Notes: generated by a model from the sequence alone, not told the origin. DNA of 59,080 nt from DATBFG01 sp036558645 (GCA_036558645.1 DATBFG010000092.1:1-59080); one strand, 5' to 3'; numbered from the stretch's first letter, positions 18,055 through 26,642 are shown. Numbers and translations: made by a program.

Positions 18055-18780
18055 ATGGGCACTGCGAGTATCAAGAGCCCCAAGTCAGAACTCTCGCCAG
18101 CGACCCTGGTTAAGATGACGATTGAGGCCTGCCGCCTCGCCAAGGAAGCTGCCGGCGCCGCTGCGGAAGGAATCGCCACTGCGTCTACTCCCTTGTTGAA
18201 TAGCCTGCGAGATCGGGAAAAAGTCCTCGATACGTTGGACATGCAGATTGACGATGGCGTCACGCAAGCTATCACCCATGTAAGCGCACCAGAAGCTCGC
18301 GAGTTGTTGGCGTGCATGAAAATCATGATTGGCGTTGAGCGCATCGGTGACCTTTTGTTGAGCTTCGCAAGCAGCGCCCAGGCCGCCGGAGCACGGCTAG
18401 ATCCCCAAGACACCCGCGACCTGACCCACATGGCGACGGTGCTCGAAAAGATGCTGAACGATGTCGGCCTGGCCTTTTCCACCCGCGACGTAAAGAAAGC
18501 CGTTGATGTGCTACGTGCTGACGCGGAGATGGACCGCCTCCGCAACCTGGTTTTCCTGCGCCACATTGAAAATCCTGAGAACATTCAGCGGCAGGCCAGC
18601 ATGCAAGTCATTTTCATGACCCAATCTCTTGAGCGTGCCGGCGATCACGCCAAGAATCTGGCGGAAGAGGTTTGCCACGTAGTGAGCGGCCACACGGTGC
18701 GGCACGTCATGATGACGTACGATAAGCCGATCGAGCAGATGTTTCTGGATTGGCTCCGCCAAAACGAAGAGAAGCGTTAG
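18055..18780 (+). CDS. phoU: Phosphate uptake regulator PhoU
   Basis: A 241-residue all-helical protein with two PhoU-type three-helix repeats: residues about 20-110 and 120-215. The second carries the MTQSLERAGDHAKNLAEEV signature, and the first MKIMIGVERIGDLLLSF, both with the E-R-x-G-D metal-binding pattern. PhoU links the phosphate transporter to PhoR signalling and dampens the Pho response. ATG 18055 follows GGAGGGA; the upstream frame to 17977 has no comparable site. There is a 174-bp gap after phoR, so it may have its own promoter. It lacks neighbouring pstSCAB genes here. Confidence 0.9.
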   Translation: MGTASIKSPKSELSPATLVKMTIEACRLAKEAAGAAAEGIATASTPLLNSLRDREKVLDTLDMQIDDGVTQAITHVSAPEARELLACMKIMIGVERIGDLLLSFASSAQAAGARLDPQDTRDLTHMATVLEKMLNDVGLAFSTRDVKKAVDVLRADAEMDRLRNLVFLRHIENPENIQRQASMQVIFMTQSLERAGDHAKNLAEEVCHVVSGHTVRHVMMTYDKPIEQMFLDWLRQNEEKR

Positions 18781-18972
18781 ACCGAGCGCTAATACCGGCA
18801 CTTATGTAAGACCCCTTACGGGATTTTCATTACGGCGAAATTCTGGCTAATTCGCTTGATAAAAACTGCTCTATCAGCGTTTTGATTCGCGATGTAACTC
18901 CTACAAAAACCTGCTCCCTTATTGGTCATCGGCTTGCACTACTCGTCGCAACTCTGAGGAGGAGGATTCTTC

Positions 18973-19458
18973 ATGAAGAAATTGATCGGAGTTTTCGCCA
19001 CAGTCGCACTATCCATGGCTCTGTTGCCGGTAGCGTTCGCGCAACAGGATCAATCCCCGCAGGATCCAGCAGCTCAGCCCAGCACAACTCAGCCGGGTAC
19101 AGCCCAACCTAGCGACCAGCAACAACCGGACGCGACGCCACAAGCCAGTCCTTCACAGCAGCCGGACATGACGCCGCAGAGCAGTCCATCACAGGACACG
19201 ACCAGCCCGTCAACTCAGCCTTCGCCGTCTCAGGACAGCACGACCGCTAGCCCGGCGTCGCAGAGCAACGCATTCACAGGTATGGTCGTGAAGGCAGGCG
19301 GCAAGTACGTGCTGAAAACCGACAGCATGACTTATCAACTGGACGACCAGGACAAAGCCAAGGTGTATGAAAACAAGCAGGTCACTGTTACCGGCAGCGT
19401 GGACCAGAGCACCAGCACGTTGCACATCACTGACATCATGCCAGTACCGCAGCAGTAA
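18973..19458 (+). CDS. Secreted DUF5818-like protein with Gln/Pro/Ser-rich linker
   Basis: A 161-residue exported protein. Signal peptide MKKLIGVFATVALSMALLPVAFAQ is followed by a low-complexity region (residues 25-95) of repeated SPSQ, TQPS and QQPD words, then a small C-terminal domain: FTGMVVKAGGKYVLKT, YQLDDQDKAKVYENKQVTVTG and STLHITDI. The C-terminal domain resembles the acidobacterial DUF5818 proteins, probably a small beta barrel. The low-complexity stretch may be a wall or periplasm spacer. GAGGAGGAGG lies just before the ATG, and a strong terminator follows at 19482. The function is unknown. Confidence 0.8.
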   Translation: MKKLIGVFATVALSMALLPVAFAQQDQSPQDPAAQPSTTQPGTAQPSDQQQPDATPQASPSQQPDMTPQSSPSQDTTSPSTQPSPSQDSTTASPASQSNAFTGMVVKAGGKYVLKTDSMTYQLDDQDKAKVYENKQVTVTGSVDQSTSTLHITDIMPVPQQ

Positions 19459-19481
19459 CAAGCTTAGCCGCACCGGGCAGA

Positions 19482-19510
19482 AGACCCTCCTGGCGGGGAG
19501 GGTCTTTTTT
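19482..19510 (+). terminator. Rho-independent terminator
   Basis: Stem AGACCCTCC (19482-19490) pairs with GGAGGGTCT (19497-19505) around a short loop, followed by a run of T. It ends the DUF5818-like gene's transcript and separates it from the two-component genes. Confidence 0.9.
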
Positions 19511-19614
19511 CTTTGTGCGGTACTTCCGTACTCTTCCTTCTTGATCTTCCGACACATCCGGGAGTGACCCACATCACAGCCGTTTGAGGTTAGAGGTCGC
19601 ATTGTGAGAGATGG

Positions 19615-20652
19615 ATGAGTCTCTCTCCGGCGATTGCGTGTGCCTTACAAGGGTCTCTGGATACGTTGTCGGCGATCCAGCAACTCTCCGCGGGGTCGGA
19701 CTTGGGCATTGGTTCCGTCGCCCCCGTCTGCTCGGCGACAGTGGCGGTTCTTCTTGTTTCGTGGTATTGGCGGCACAACGAGGTGAACAGGTTGTCCTCG
19801 GAGCTTAAAGAAAAAGAAACGCTAACGCAACAGCTTGCACGCGAGCGCGATCTGGCCCAGGAAGAACTCTTCCGGCGGCTTTACGAAGAACGAGAACTGA
19901 ACAAGGAGAAAACGCAGTTTCAGGCGCAGCTTGCGGAATTCGAGAAATATGCTGCGCTGGCGCGGCTCGCGCTCGGAGCGGCTCACGAGATCAATAATCC
20001 ATTACTAGGCATTCTTTCCCACTTGGAGCTTGAGCTCAAAACTGCAAGTGATCCAGAACAGCGTTATGAAATAGAGCAGTGCATTGCCGGTGCCAAGCGT
20101 ATCTCGAAAACGTTGCGCGGTCTGGTGAACTATGCGCGTCCAGGTCCGCTCATGCTCACTAAGATCAGCATGCATCGGCTGGTCGTGGATGTTCTCAGCT
20201 ACCTTGAAGGTCAGCCCATGCTGAGAGGCAAAGAAGTAAAGAACGAGGTGCCTCCGGGTCTGCCGCATGTTCGCGTAGATGCCAACCAGCTTTCGCAAGT
20301 GCTCATGAACCTGCTGCTCAACGCTGCGGAAGCCACACCTGAAGGCGGCAGAATCAAGATCTCGGCTCATAAGCTAACTTATGTTGACGATCTCGAAATC
20401 CGCGTCAGTGACACCGGATGCGGCATTTCTCACGATGTGCTGCAGCACATCTTCGAGCCGTTCTTCACCACGAAACGCGGGAAAGGAACAGGACTGGGGC
20501 TCAGCATCAGCCAAGCTTATGTCCGCAGCCACCACGGCGACATCCGCGTCGATAGCGTGGCGGACCATGGAACTACCGTCACAATCACGCTCCCCTTGCG
20601 CCAGGAGTCGGAAGATGAACTTGCCGAGGAAACGGCGGAGGTAATGGTGTAG
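19615..20652 (+). CDS. NtrB-type sensor histidine kinase
   Basis: A 345-residue kinase. One hydrophobic segment (about residues 37-52, SATVAVLLVSWYW) anchors it, followed by a coiled coil (residues 55-110, rich in E, K, R), HisKA with His124 in GAAHEINNPLLGILSHLE, and HATPase with NLLLNAAEATPEGG, DTGCGI and GKGTGLGLSISQAYV. No dedicated sensor domain is visible, so the signal may come through the membrane segment or a partner. It lies 16 bp before a sigma-54 activator, its obvious phosphotransfer partner. ATG 19615 is used; another ATG at 19611 is out of frame. Confidence 0.88.
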   Translation: MSLSPAIACALQGSLDTLSAIQQLSAGSDLGIGSVAPVCSATVAVLLVSWYWRHNEVNRLSSELKEKETLTQQLARERDLAQEELFRRLYEERELNKEKTQFQAQLAEFEKYAALARLALGAAHEINNPLLGILSHLELELKTASDPEQRYEIEQCIAGAKRISKTLRGLVNYARPGPLMLTKISMHRLVVDVLSYLEGQPMLRGKEVKNEVPPGLPHVRVDANQLSQVLMNLLLNAAEATPEGGRIKISAHKLTYVDDLEIRVSDTGCGISHDVLQHIFEPFFTTKRGKGTGLGLSISQAYVRSHHGDIRVDSVADHGTTVTITLPLRQESEDELAEETAEVMV

Positions 20653-20668
20653 CTAAGTCGAAAAGCAT

Positions 20669-22045
20669 ATGGCTTACACGGTACTAATAGTCGATGACGA
20701 AGAACTCACGCTGCGGACCATGACTCGCGGGCTACGGCAGGAAGGTTTTGAGGTCTTTACGGCAGCATCGGGGGAAGATGCCCTGCAACTCGTCCCTGCA
20801 GAGAAGCCCGATATCACGATTCTCGACATTGTGCTTCCTGGCATCGATGGTGTTGAAGTGTTGCGCCAGATAAAAGAGGCGACTCCTGCGGCCATCGTAA
20901 TCATGATGAGCGCCTACCATATGGTGGATCGGGCCGTGGAGGCGATGAAACTTGGCGCTTACGATTATCTGATCAAGCCATTTCACCTGGCGGACGTGGT
21001 GTCGACGATTCATCGGGCCACGGAGATGCTGGCGCTGCGACTGCGCGTCCGGGATACCGTCGAATCGGCGAAGGGCCGATACGATTTCGGACGGGTCGTG
21101 ACGCGTAATCCAACCATGGTTCGCATGCTCGAGGTAGCGCGCAAGGCGGCGGAGTCCGATCACACAACCATTCTGGTTCAGGGTGAGAGCGGCACCGGCA
21201 AGGGCGTCCTGTCAAAAGCAATTCACTATGCCAGTCCGCGCGCGGCGATGCCGCTTCTGGAACTGAACTGCGCTGCTTTGCCGGACACTTTGCTCGAAAG
21301 CGAACTGTTTGGATACGAACCCGGGGCTTTCACCGATGCCCGTAAACGGAAAGAAGGCCTTCTCGAGCGCGCACATGGTGGCACCGTTTTCCTGGATGAA
21401 ATCGGTAACATGTCGAGCACTGTCCAAGCCAAACTTTTGCGGGTTCTTGAAGATGGCACTTTCCTCCGGCTGGGGGGCACGCGGACGATCAAGATCGACG
21501 TGCGCCTGATCACGGCTACCAACAGGAATCTGAAATCGGCTGTCGCCGAAGGATGCTTCCGCGAGGACCTATATTACAGGCTAAACGTAGTCCGCCTGGA
21601 AATTCCGCCCCTGCGCGAGCGTCCCGAAGACATTGTGCCGCTGGCTCTCGATCTCGTGTATCACTTCAACCGCGAACTGAACAAGAAATTCACCGGTTTC
21701 AATCCCGCGTCCGCCGAGCTTTTACAGGGCTATGGCTGGCCAGGCAATATTCGGGAACTCAAGAACGTGATTGAGAGGACCATGATCCTCGCTCCCGAAG
21801 GAGAGATCGACGCCATCTACCTGCCGGAAGAAATTCGAGAGCGGACCGAACAGGAAGACATAGAAGCTTCCGTGCTGGGCGCAAGCGGACGTACCTTTGT
21901 AAGCCTGCGCGAGATGGAGCACAACTACATTGAGCAGGTTCTGAATGCAACCGGCAATAATAAGACGCAGGCTTGTCGGATTCTTGGCATTCATCCCACA
22001 TCCCTGATGCGCAGGATGAAAAGAGAGAGGGTTTTGGAGCAGTAA
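20669..22045 (+). CDS. NtrC-family sigma-54-dependent response regulator
   Basis: A 458-residue protein with a receiver (Asp53, conserved Lys103 in YLIKPF), an AAA+ domain (Walker A GESGTGKG at 172-179; Walker B VFLDEIGN; YWPGNIREL-like GWPGNIRELKN) and a C-terminal Fis-type helix-turn-helix (ATGNNKTQACRILGIHPTSLMRRMKR). The sigma-54 contact loop reads GAFTDA (219-224) instead of the usual GAFTGA. Phosphorylated by the upstream kinase, it would open sigma-54 promoters; its targets are unknown. The ATG has no clear ribosome binding site, in keeping with translation coupled to the kinase. Confidence 0.92.
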   Translation: MAYTVLIVDDEELTLRTMTRGLRQEGFEVFTAASGEDALQLVPAEKPDITILDIVLPGIDGVEVLRQIKEATPAAIVIMMSAYHMVDRAVEAMKLGAYDYLIKPFHLADVVSTIHRATEMLALRLRVRDTVESAKGRYDFGRVVTRNPTMVRMLEVARKAAESDHTTILVQGESGTGKGVLSKAIHYASPRAAMPLLELNCAALPDTLLESELFGYEPGAFTDARKRKEGLLERAHGGTVFLDEIGNMSSTVQAKLLRVLEDGTFLRLGGTRTIKIDVRLITATNRNLKSAVAEGCFREDLYYRLNVVRLEIPPLRERPEDIVPLALDLVYHFNRELNKKFTGFNPASAELLQGYGWPGNIRELKNVIERTMILAPEGEIDAIYLPEEIRERTEQEDIEASVLGASGRTFVSLREMEHNYIEQVLNATGNNKTQACRILGIHPTSLMRRMKRERVLEQ

Positions 22046-22157
22046 TCACCGTGTAGTCACAGGCAAGAGTGACCAAAGGACTGACCCCATAGCGTGCCTT
22101 CCTTCCGCCAGACTTTACGAATACTCCAGTTTCATCATCTAAACTAGACGTTGTAGC

Positions 22158-23147
22158 ATGCGAATACTCTTCACTCTCGTTCTATTGGCCGCGCTTTCTG
22201 TAGGCGGATGGCTGGCCTGGGCTCTTTACCTGCCAGTCACGCCGCAGCAGCAGACATTTGTATTGCTGCACTCTGGATATTCGACGCGCCGCATTGCGCG
22301 AGAGCTGAAAAACGCGGGCGTTATTCGTGACACGCATGCTTTCGTTCTTTGGCATCATCTCCGCAGGCACGAGTCATTGAAGGCAGGAGAATATCTATTC
22401 GAGAAACCTGCGGATATGCGGGCAGTGTTCGGTCGCCTCGTGCGCGGAGATATCTACGTTCACACCGTTGTAATCCCGGAAGGCTATACGATGTTCGACA
22501 TCGCGCAAGCCATCCAGGATGCCGGCCTGGGCACGCGTGAGGACTTCCTTAAGGTTGCCACATCGCAGACGTCGCTGATCGCCGACCTCGCGCCGGATGC
22601 GAAATCACTCGAAGGGTATCTGTTTCCGAATACCTATCAGTTCACTCGCACCCAGACTCTGCCTGACATGGCGACGGCCATGGTCAAGCAGTTTAGGACA
22701 GTGTCGGAAGAACTCGGCTTGACCACCGACATTCAGAAGACGGTCACCCTGGCATCCATTATTGAAAAGGAAACCGCTGCGCCTGAGGAACGATCGCTAG
22801 TCGCCAGCGTTTACGGCAATCGCCTCGCTCGGAATATCGCACTGCAGGCCGATCCCAGCGTGATCTACGCCGAACTGCTGGATGGCACCTACTCCGGCGC
22901 TCTCCATCATGAAGATCTGAGGGTAGCTTCGGAGTACAACACCTACCTTCATACGGGCCTGCCGCCCGGACCGATAGCCAATCCTGGACGGACATCGCTC
23001 GAAGCCGCCATGCATCCGGCAACTACGAACTACTATTATTTCGTCAGCGATGGGAACGGGCATCATCGGTTCGCCACCAGCCTTGAGGAACACAACCGGA
23101 ACGTAACCTCCTACCGGCATTCGATTTCGCGCACCGGATACCGCTAG
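22158..23147 (+). CDS. mltG: Endolytic murein transglycosylase MltG
   Basis: A 329-residue YceG/MltG protein: one N-terminal TM (residues 3-24), a LysM-like region (YSTRRIARELKNAGVIRD near residue 45), then the catalytic domain with LEGYLFPNTYQF, ASIIEKET (Glu203, the catalytic glutamate), LQADPSVIYA and LPPGPIANPG. It cleaves nascent glycan strands at the inner membrane and sets chain ends during elongation. It stands between the sigma-54 regulator and a lipoprotein gene. In many bacteria mltG sits with tmk or ruvX; that context is not present here. Confidence 0.93.
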   Translation: MRILFTLVLLAALSVGGWLAWALYLPVTPQQQTFVLLHSGYSTRRIARELKNAGVIRDTHAFVLWHHLRRHESLKAGEYLFEKPADMRAVFGRLVRGDIYVHTVVIPEGYTMFDIAQAIQDAGLGTREDFLKVATSQTSLIADLAPDAKSLEGYLFPNTYQFTRTQTLPDMATAMVKQFRTVSEELGLTTDIQKTVTLASIIEKETAAPEERSLVASVYGNRLARNIALQADPSVIYAELLDGTYSGALHHEDLRVASEYNTYLHTGLPPGPIANPGRTSLEAAMHPATTNYYYFVSDGNGHHRFATSLEEHNRNVTSYRHSISRTGYR

Positions 23148-23257
23148 CGACCTTGCGTGAATAGAAATTTCGCCCGAAGGGCCACTCGCCTCGCTCCTCC
23201 GGTATACTCTCAATCTTAGGAATCTCGACCAAGCCTCAAGGAATCCAACAAGTCTTC

Positions 23258-24202
23258 ATGTTTCTTCATTACCGTCCTCGTACAGCGCTTCTGCTTTTAC
23301 TCGTGGTACTTCCCCTGACGGGATGCCTGTTCCGTTCTCGCAAGGTCGAACTCCAGTACAGTTCTGCACCTCTGAAAGCCGCTACCCAGCAGGAACTTAT
23401 CGATTTCATCAACGGCCAAGCAACCCGCCTTCGTTCAGTTCAGGCGACAGTCGATATCGACACAAGTGTTGGCGGAATCAAGAAGGGGAAGGTTACCGAC
23501 TACCAACAGATTCGTGGGTACGTGCTCGCGCGCAAGCCGGAGATGCTGCGCATGATCGGATTGATGCCAATCGTCCGTAACAAGGCTTTCGACATGGTGA
23601 GCGACGGGCGCGAATTCAAGCTCTGGATTCCACCGAAAAATCGCTTTGTCATCGGGCGCAACGATGTGCAATCGCAGCATCCCGAAAATCCAATGGAGAG
23701 CATCCGCCCACAACAGATCTATGAGGCGTTGCTGATCCCGCAGATCGATCCCAAGGACGAAATCGCGGTCATGGAGAATGATTTCGAGATTGTCAATGAT
23801 GCGAAGGGACATAAGGTGCAGCAACCCGACTACGAACTCGAAGTCATCCGCAAGAATAAGAGCGGCGTCTGGTATCTCGAACGAAAGATTGTGTTCAGTC
23901 GGGTCGACTTGCTTCCACACCGCCAGTTCATTTACGACGAGGAAGGTAATGTCGTAACCAACGTCCGGTATGACGATTACAAGGACTACGAGGGGATCAA
24001 GTTTCCATCACAGACTGAGATTTGGCGTCCAGCGGAGGAGTACGACATCACACTTACGATCGTGAAGTTGGAAATCAACCCGGACCTGGGTAATGACAAA
24101 TTCGCCCTCGCTCAACCGCCCGGAGCTCAGGTCGTCCGCCTCGATCAGGGCCAGGAGACGGGGACTGCCTCACCACAGGCAAGTAACAGATCGAATCGCT
24201 GA
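23258..24202 (+). CDS. Exported lipoprotein with LolA/LolB-like fold
   Basis: A 314-residue lipoprotein: signal with lipobox LTGC (Cys22-23 region). The body reads as a large antiparallel sheet as in LolA/LolB/outer-membrane lipoprotein-sorting proteins: QATVDIDTSVGG, GYVLARKPEMLRMIGLMP, FDMVSDGREFKLWIP, then LLPHRQFIYDEEGNVVTNVRYDDYKDYEGIKFPSQTEIWRP. This resembles acidobacterial DUF4292-like proteins, but the name is not certain. It sits 18 bp before an FtsX-type permease, and a link to lipoprotein or lipid transport is therefore plausible. A TATACT box at 23203-23208 could be its -10. Confidence 0.78.
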   Translation: MFLHYRPRTALLLLLVVLPLTGCLFRSRKVELQYSSAPLKAATQQELIDFINGQATRLRSVQATVDIDTSVGGIKKGKVTDYQQIRGYVLARKPEMLRMIGLMPIVRNKAFDMVSDGREFKLWIPPKNRFVIGRNDVQSQHPENPMESIRPQQIYEALLIPQIDPKDEIAVMENDFEIVNDAKGHKVQQPDYELEVIRKNKSGVWYLERKIVFSRVDLLPHRQFIYDEEGNVVTNVRYDDYKDYEGIKFPSQTEIWRPAEEYDITLTIVKLEINPDLGNDKFALAQPPGAQVVRLDQGQETGTASPQASNRSNR

Positions 24203-24220
24203 CTGCGTAGAACGCTCGCT

Positions 24221-25327
24221 ATGATGAACAAAATGATTGTCGCCAACCTGGTGCACCGGCCGATACGGTCGTTGATCAGCATCGTGGCGATCGGTCTTGA
24301 AGTCACCCTGATCCTTCTTATTGTCTGGCTCTCGCTCGGCATGCTGAACGACTCGCGCCAGCGGCAATTGGGCATTGGCGCTGATGTCATTGTGCTGCCG
24401 CCAGGATCATCGAACATGGTTGGTCTCACTGGCGCACCGGCACCCATCAAGATCGCAGACATCATCGCCAAGCAACCGCACGTGCGGTTGGTTTCACCCG
24501 TGGTGATGCAAATTCAGACCAGCGGGAACATCGAGGTGCTGTATGGGATCGATCCGCAAAGTTTCGAAGCGCTGGGAGGCCCGTTTCACTACCTGCAGGG
24601 CGGACCCATGCAAGCACCAAATGACGTGCTGGTCGATGACTTCTTTGCATCGTCTCGTCGTGTGAAGGCCGGCGACACGATCGAAATGTTGAACCATCCC
24701 TTCCGGGTTGCGGGTGTGGTCGAACACGGCAAGGGAGCCCGGCGCTTTCTTCCGATCAAGACCTTGCAGGACCTGACCGGAGCGCAGGGAAAGGCGTCCG
24801 CCTTCTATGTGAAGGCCGATAATCCGGATAATGCAGAGATTGTAGCCGCCGAAATCAAGAGGATTCCGGGCATGGAGCAGTATCAGGTGCGTTCGATGCG
24901 CGAGTATCTCTCGATGATGACGCCGAGCAATGTGCCGGCGCTCTCGATTTTCATTAATGTCGTGATCGGAATTTCGGTCATTATCGGTGTCCTGGTGATC
25001 TTCCAGGCCATGTACACGGCGGTGATGGAACGCACCCGGGAGATCGGGATTCTAAAGGCCATCGGCGCGTCGAAGCTGTATATCGTGAACGTCATCTTGC
25101 GGGAGACATCGCTCCTCGCGGTCGGCGGCATCGTGGTGGGAGTGATCTTCAGCTGGGCGGCCAGCGTCGGCTTGGCCTACCGCATTCCTACTCTGAACGT
25201 CGTTCCAGACTGGACATGGGCGCTGAAAGCGGCGGGAATTGCCCTGGTCAGCGCCATTGCGGGAGCCATGTACCCCGCCTTTAAAGCAGCGCAGAAAGAT
25301 CCGATCGACGCGCTGGCATACGAGTAG
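24221..25327 (+). CDS. ABC transporter permease, FtsX/MacB type
   Basis: A 368-residue permease with TM1 near residues 15-40, a MacB-like periplasmic core domain (residues 45-240), and three C-terminal helices including the FtsX domain (IGVLVIFQAMYTAVMERTREIGILKAIGASKLYIVNVILRE). Such permeases work as mechanotransmission or LolCE-type exporters with a cytoplasmic ATPase. No ATPase gene is next to it, which is unusual; the preceding gene is a LolA/LolB-like lipoprotein. ATG 24221 is taken as the start; ATGs at 24224 and 24233 are equally possible because no ribosome binding site singles one out. Confidence 0.85.
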   Translation: MMNKMIVANLVHRPIRSLISIVAIGLEVTLILLIVWLSLGMLNDSRQRQLGIGADVIVLPPGSSNMVGLTGAPAPIKIADIIAKQPHVRLVSPVVMQIQTSGNIEVLYGIDPQSFEALGGPFHYLQGGPMQAPNDVLVDDFFASSRRVKAGDTIEMLNHPFRVAGVVEHGKGARRFLPIKTLQDLTGAQGKASAFYVKADNPDNAEIVAAEIKRIPGMEQYQVRSMREYLSMMTPSNVPALSIFINVVIGISVIIGVLVIFQAMYTAVMERTREIGILKAIGASKLYIVNVILRETSLLAVGGIVVGVIFSWAASVGLAYRIPTLNVVPDWTWALKAAGIALVSAIAGAMYPAFKAAQKDPIDALAYE

Positions 25328-25388
25328 TACGGCTCAAGGTGAGACACTTCCAACCTCTTCTCTGATCGCGGGTAACCCTCAGCTTTCA

Positions 25389-25418
25389 TTGACATTTGGC
25401 GAGAGCGTGGGTTATCTT
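25389..25418 (+). promoter_or_regulatory. Promoter of the rplM-rpsI operon
   Basis: TTGACA at 25389-25394 is followed 17 bases later by TTATCT, or 18 bases later by TATCTT. Transcription would begin near 25425, leaving about 100 bases of structured leader before rplM. Confidence 0.6.
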
Positions 25419-25452
25419 TAAAGCTTCGGCAGTGCTGTGGTTGCCCGCCTGA

Positions 25453-25507
25453 ACCTCTCCGCTTTCGCCGAGAGAGGTGAATCAGCGGTCTTCTTCGTTT
25501 TTTTATT
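25453..25507 (+). promoter_or_regulatory. rplM leader with mutually exclusive hairpins and T-tract
   Basis: ACCTCTC (25453-25459) can pair with GAGAGGT (25472-25478). Alternatively CCGCT (25459-25463) can pair with AGCGG (25484-25488); this second hairpin precedes TCTTCTTCG and a run of T. The two share bases and cannot form together, which is the layout of an attenuator or an L13 autoregulatory leader. No known leader family was matched. Confidence 0.35.
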
Positions 25508-25522
25508 TCTGGGAGATTCGGA

Positions 25523-25963
25523 ATGTCAACCTATTTCCCCACTGAGGGGGAAATCGTACGCAAGTGGTTCGTCGTAGATGCTTCGGACCAAACCCTGGGA
25601 CGCCTGGCTTCGCAGGTCGCCCGCATCCTCATGGGCAAGGAAAATCCGAAGTACACGCCCTTCATCGACACTGGCGATCATGTGATCGTGATCAACGCCG
25701 AGAAGGTGCGAACGACGGGCGTCAAGGCGGAGCAGAAAAAATATCAGCATTACACGGGTTATCCGGGTGGTTTGCGCTCGGAGGATTTCCGCAAGCGCTC
25801 CGAGAGGAAGCCCGAACTGATCATTGAGGAAGCCGTGTCACGCATGCTGCCCAAAACGAAAATGGGCCGCCATATGATGAGCAAGCTAAAGGTATACCGC
25901 GGTGAAAAGCACCCGCACCAGGCGCAGAAGCCGGAAGCAAAAGAGCTGGTTGTTCGAGCGTAA
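25523..25963 (+). CDS. rplM: 50S ribosomal protein L13
   Basis: A 146-residue L13: KWFVVDASDQTLGRLASQVARILMGKENPKYTPF, then GDHVIVINAEKV, KKYQHYTGYPGGLR and the RMLPKTKMGR loop, all conserved in bacterial L13. It binds 23S rRNA domain VI and is an early assembly protein. It is the first gene of the usual rplM-rpsI pair, with GGGAG seven bases ahead of ATG. A promoter and structured leader precede it. Confidence 0.97.
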   Translation: MSTYFPTEGEIVRKWFVVDASDQTLGRLASQVARILMGKENPKYTPFIDTGDHVIVINAEKVRTTGVKAEQKKYQHYTGYPGGLRSEDFRKRSERKPELIIEEAVSRMLPKTKMGRHMMSKLKVYRGEKHPHQAQKPEAKELVVRA

Positions 25964-26007
25964 GGTTTTGGATTAACGATATTGGGCTCGGGCCGGGCGC
26001 AAAATGC

Positions 26008-26040
26008 CAAGAGCTAAGAGCCAGGAGCTAGAAGCTAAGA
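26008..26040 (+). repeat. Short AGCTAAGA-type repeat upstream of rpsI
   Basis: Imperfect tandem words GAGCTAAGA, GAGCCAG, GAGCTAGA and AGCTAAGA fill the 33 bases directly before the rpsI ATG. The only ribosome-binding-like text (AGGAG, about 26023-26027) lies 13 bases from the start. Confidence 0.5.
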
Positions 26041-26436
26041 ATGCCTGAACAAGTTCAGTACTACGGCACGGGACGGCGCAAGTCGGCAATCGCGCGCGTC
26101 TATTTGCGTCCAGGAAGCGGCGATTTCAAGGTGAACGGACGCCCCTTTGAAACTTATTTTGTGACGGAATCGCAGCGCGCAAGCGCCCGCCAGCCGTTGC
26201 AGTCAACCGAGACGTCAGCCTCGTTCAATATTGTGTGCCGTGTCTCCGGTGGTGGAGTGAATGGTCAGGCCGATGCCGTGAAGCTGGGCATTGCCCGTGC
26301 ACTCATGGAGTTCAACGGCGAGTTGCGCAAGAAGCTCAAGTCGGAAGGCATGGTCAGCCGGGACTCGCGATCGAAGGAACGCAAGAAGTACGGACAGAAG
26401 GGCGCACGCAAGCGCTTCCAGTACAGCAAGCGGTAA
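26041..26436 (+). CDS. rpsI: 30S ribosomal protein S9
   Basis: A 131-residue S9: YYGTGRRKSAIARVYLRPG at the N-terminus, GGGVNGQADAVKLGIARAL in the middle, and the classic basic tail KYGQKGARKRFQYSKR, whose end reaches the P-site tRNA. Length and order after rplM are standard. Its translation start is unusual in being directly abutted by a short repeat rather than a well-placed ribosome binding site, so coupling to rplM or direct repeat-derived initiation is possible. Confidence 0.97.
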   Translation: MPEQVQYYGTGRRKSAIARVYLRPGSGDFKVNGRPFETYFVTESQRASARQPLQSTETSASFNIVCRVSGGGVNGQADAVKLGIARALMEFNGELRKKLKSEGMVSRDSRSKERKKYGQKGARKRFQYSKR

Positions 26437-26442
26437 CGCTGC

Positions 26443-26510
26443 AGGTTTCAAGGTTTCAGAGTTTCAAGGTTTCAAAGCCTTAAAACCTTGTGACCTTGAA
26501 ACATTGAAAC
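26443..26510. repeat. Palindromic GTTTCAAGG repeat, copy 1
   Basis: Left arm: several GTTTCAAGG/GTTTCAGAG words. Right arm: ACCTTGTGACCTTGAAAC and ATTGAAAC. The arms are complementary, so the element can fold into a long imperfect hairpin in RNA or single-stranded DNA. It lies between rpsI and rpsB. Confidence 0.8.
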
Positions 26511-26587
26511 TTCGATTTTAGGTGTTCAATTCTTCCCGTGCCGCAGGCGCGGGGACGGGAATGGCAATCGTTAGGGAAGGTTTCGCA

Positions 26588-26642
26588 GGTTTCAGAGTTT
26601 CAAGGTTTCGAACCCTTGAAACGTTGCAACCTTGAAACCTGG
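26588..26642. repeat. Palindromic GTTTCAAGG repeat, copy 2
   Basis: GGTTTCAGAGTTTCAAGG opposite CCTTGAAACGTTGC and AACCTTGAAACCTGG: the same word family and symmetry as copy 1, 78 bases further on, in the same rpsI-rpsB gap. Between the copies is a GC-rich stretch (CCCGTGCC...GGGGACGGG) that can also fold. Confidence 0.8.

Noticed and set aside
15473..18780. Full Pho regulon locus with pst transporter
   Set aside because: phoB, phoR and phoU are present, but no pstS, pstC, pstA or pstB gene lies in the flanking sequence.
26443..26642. CRISPR-like array from repeated GTTTCAAGG words
   Set aside because: The words are short, occur in both orientations and have no spacers of constant length; no cas gene is nearby.
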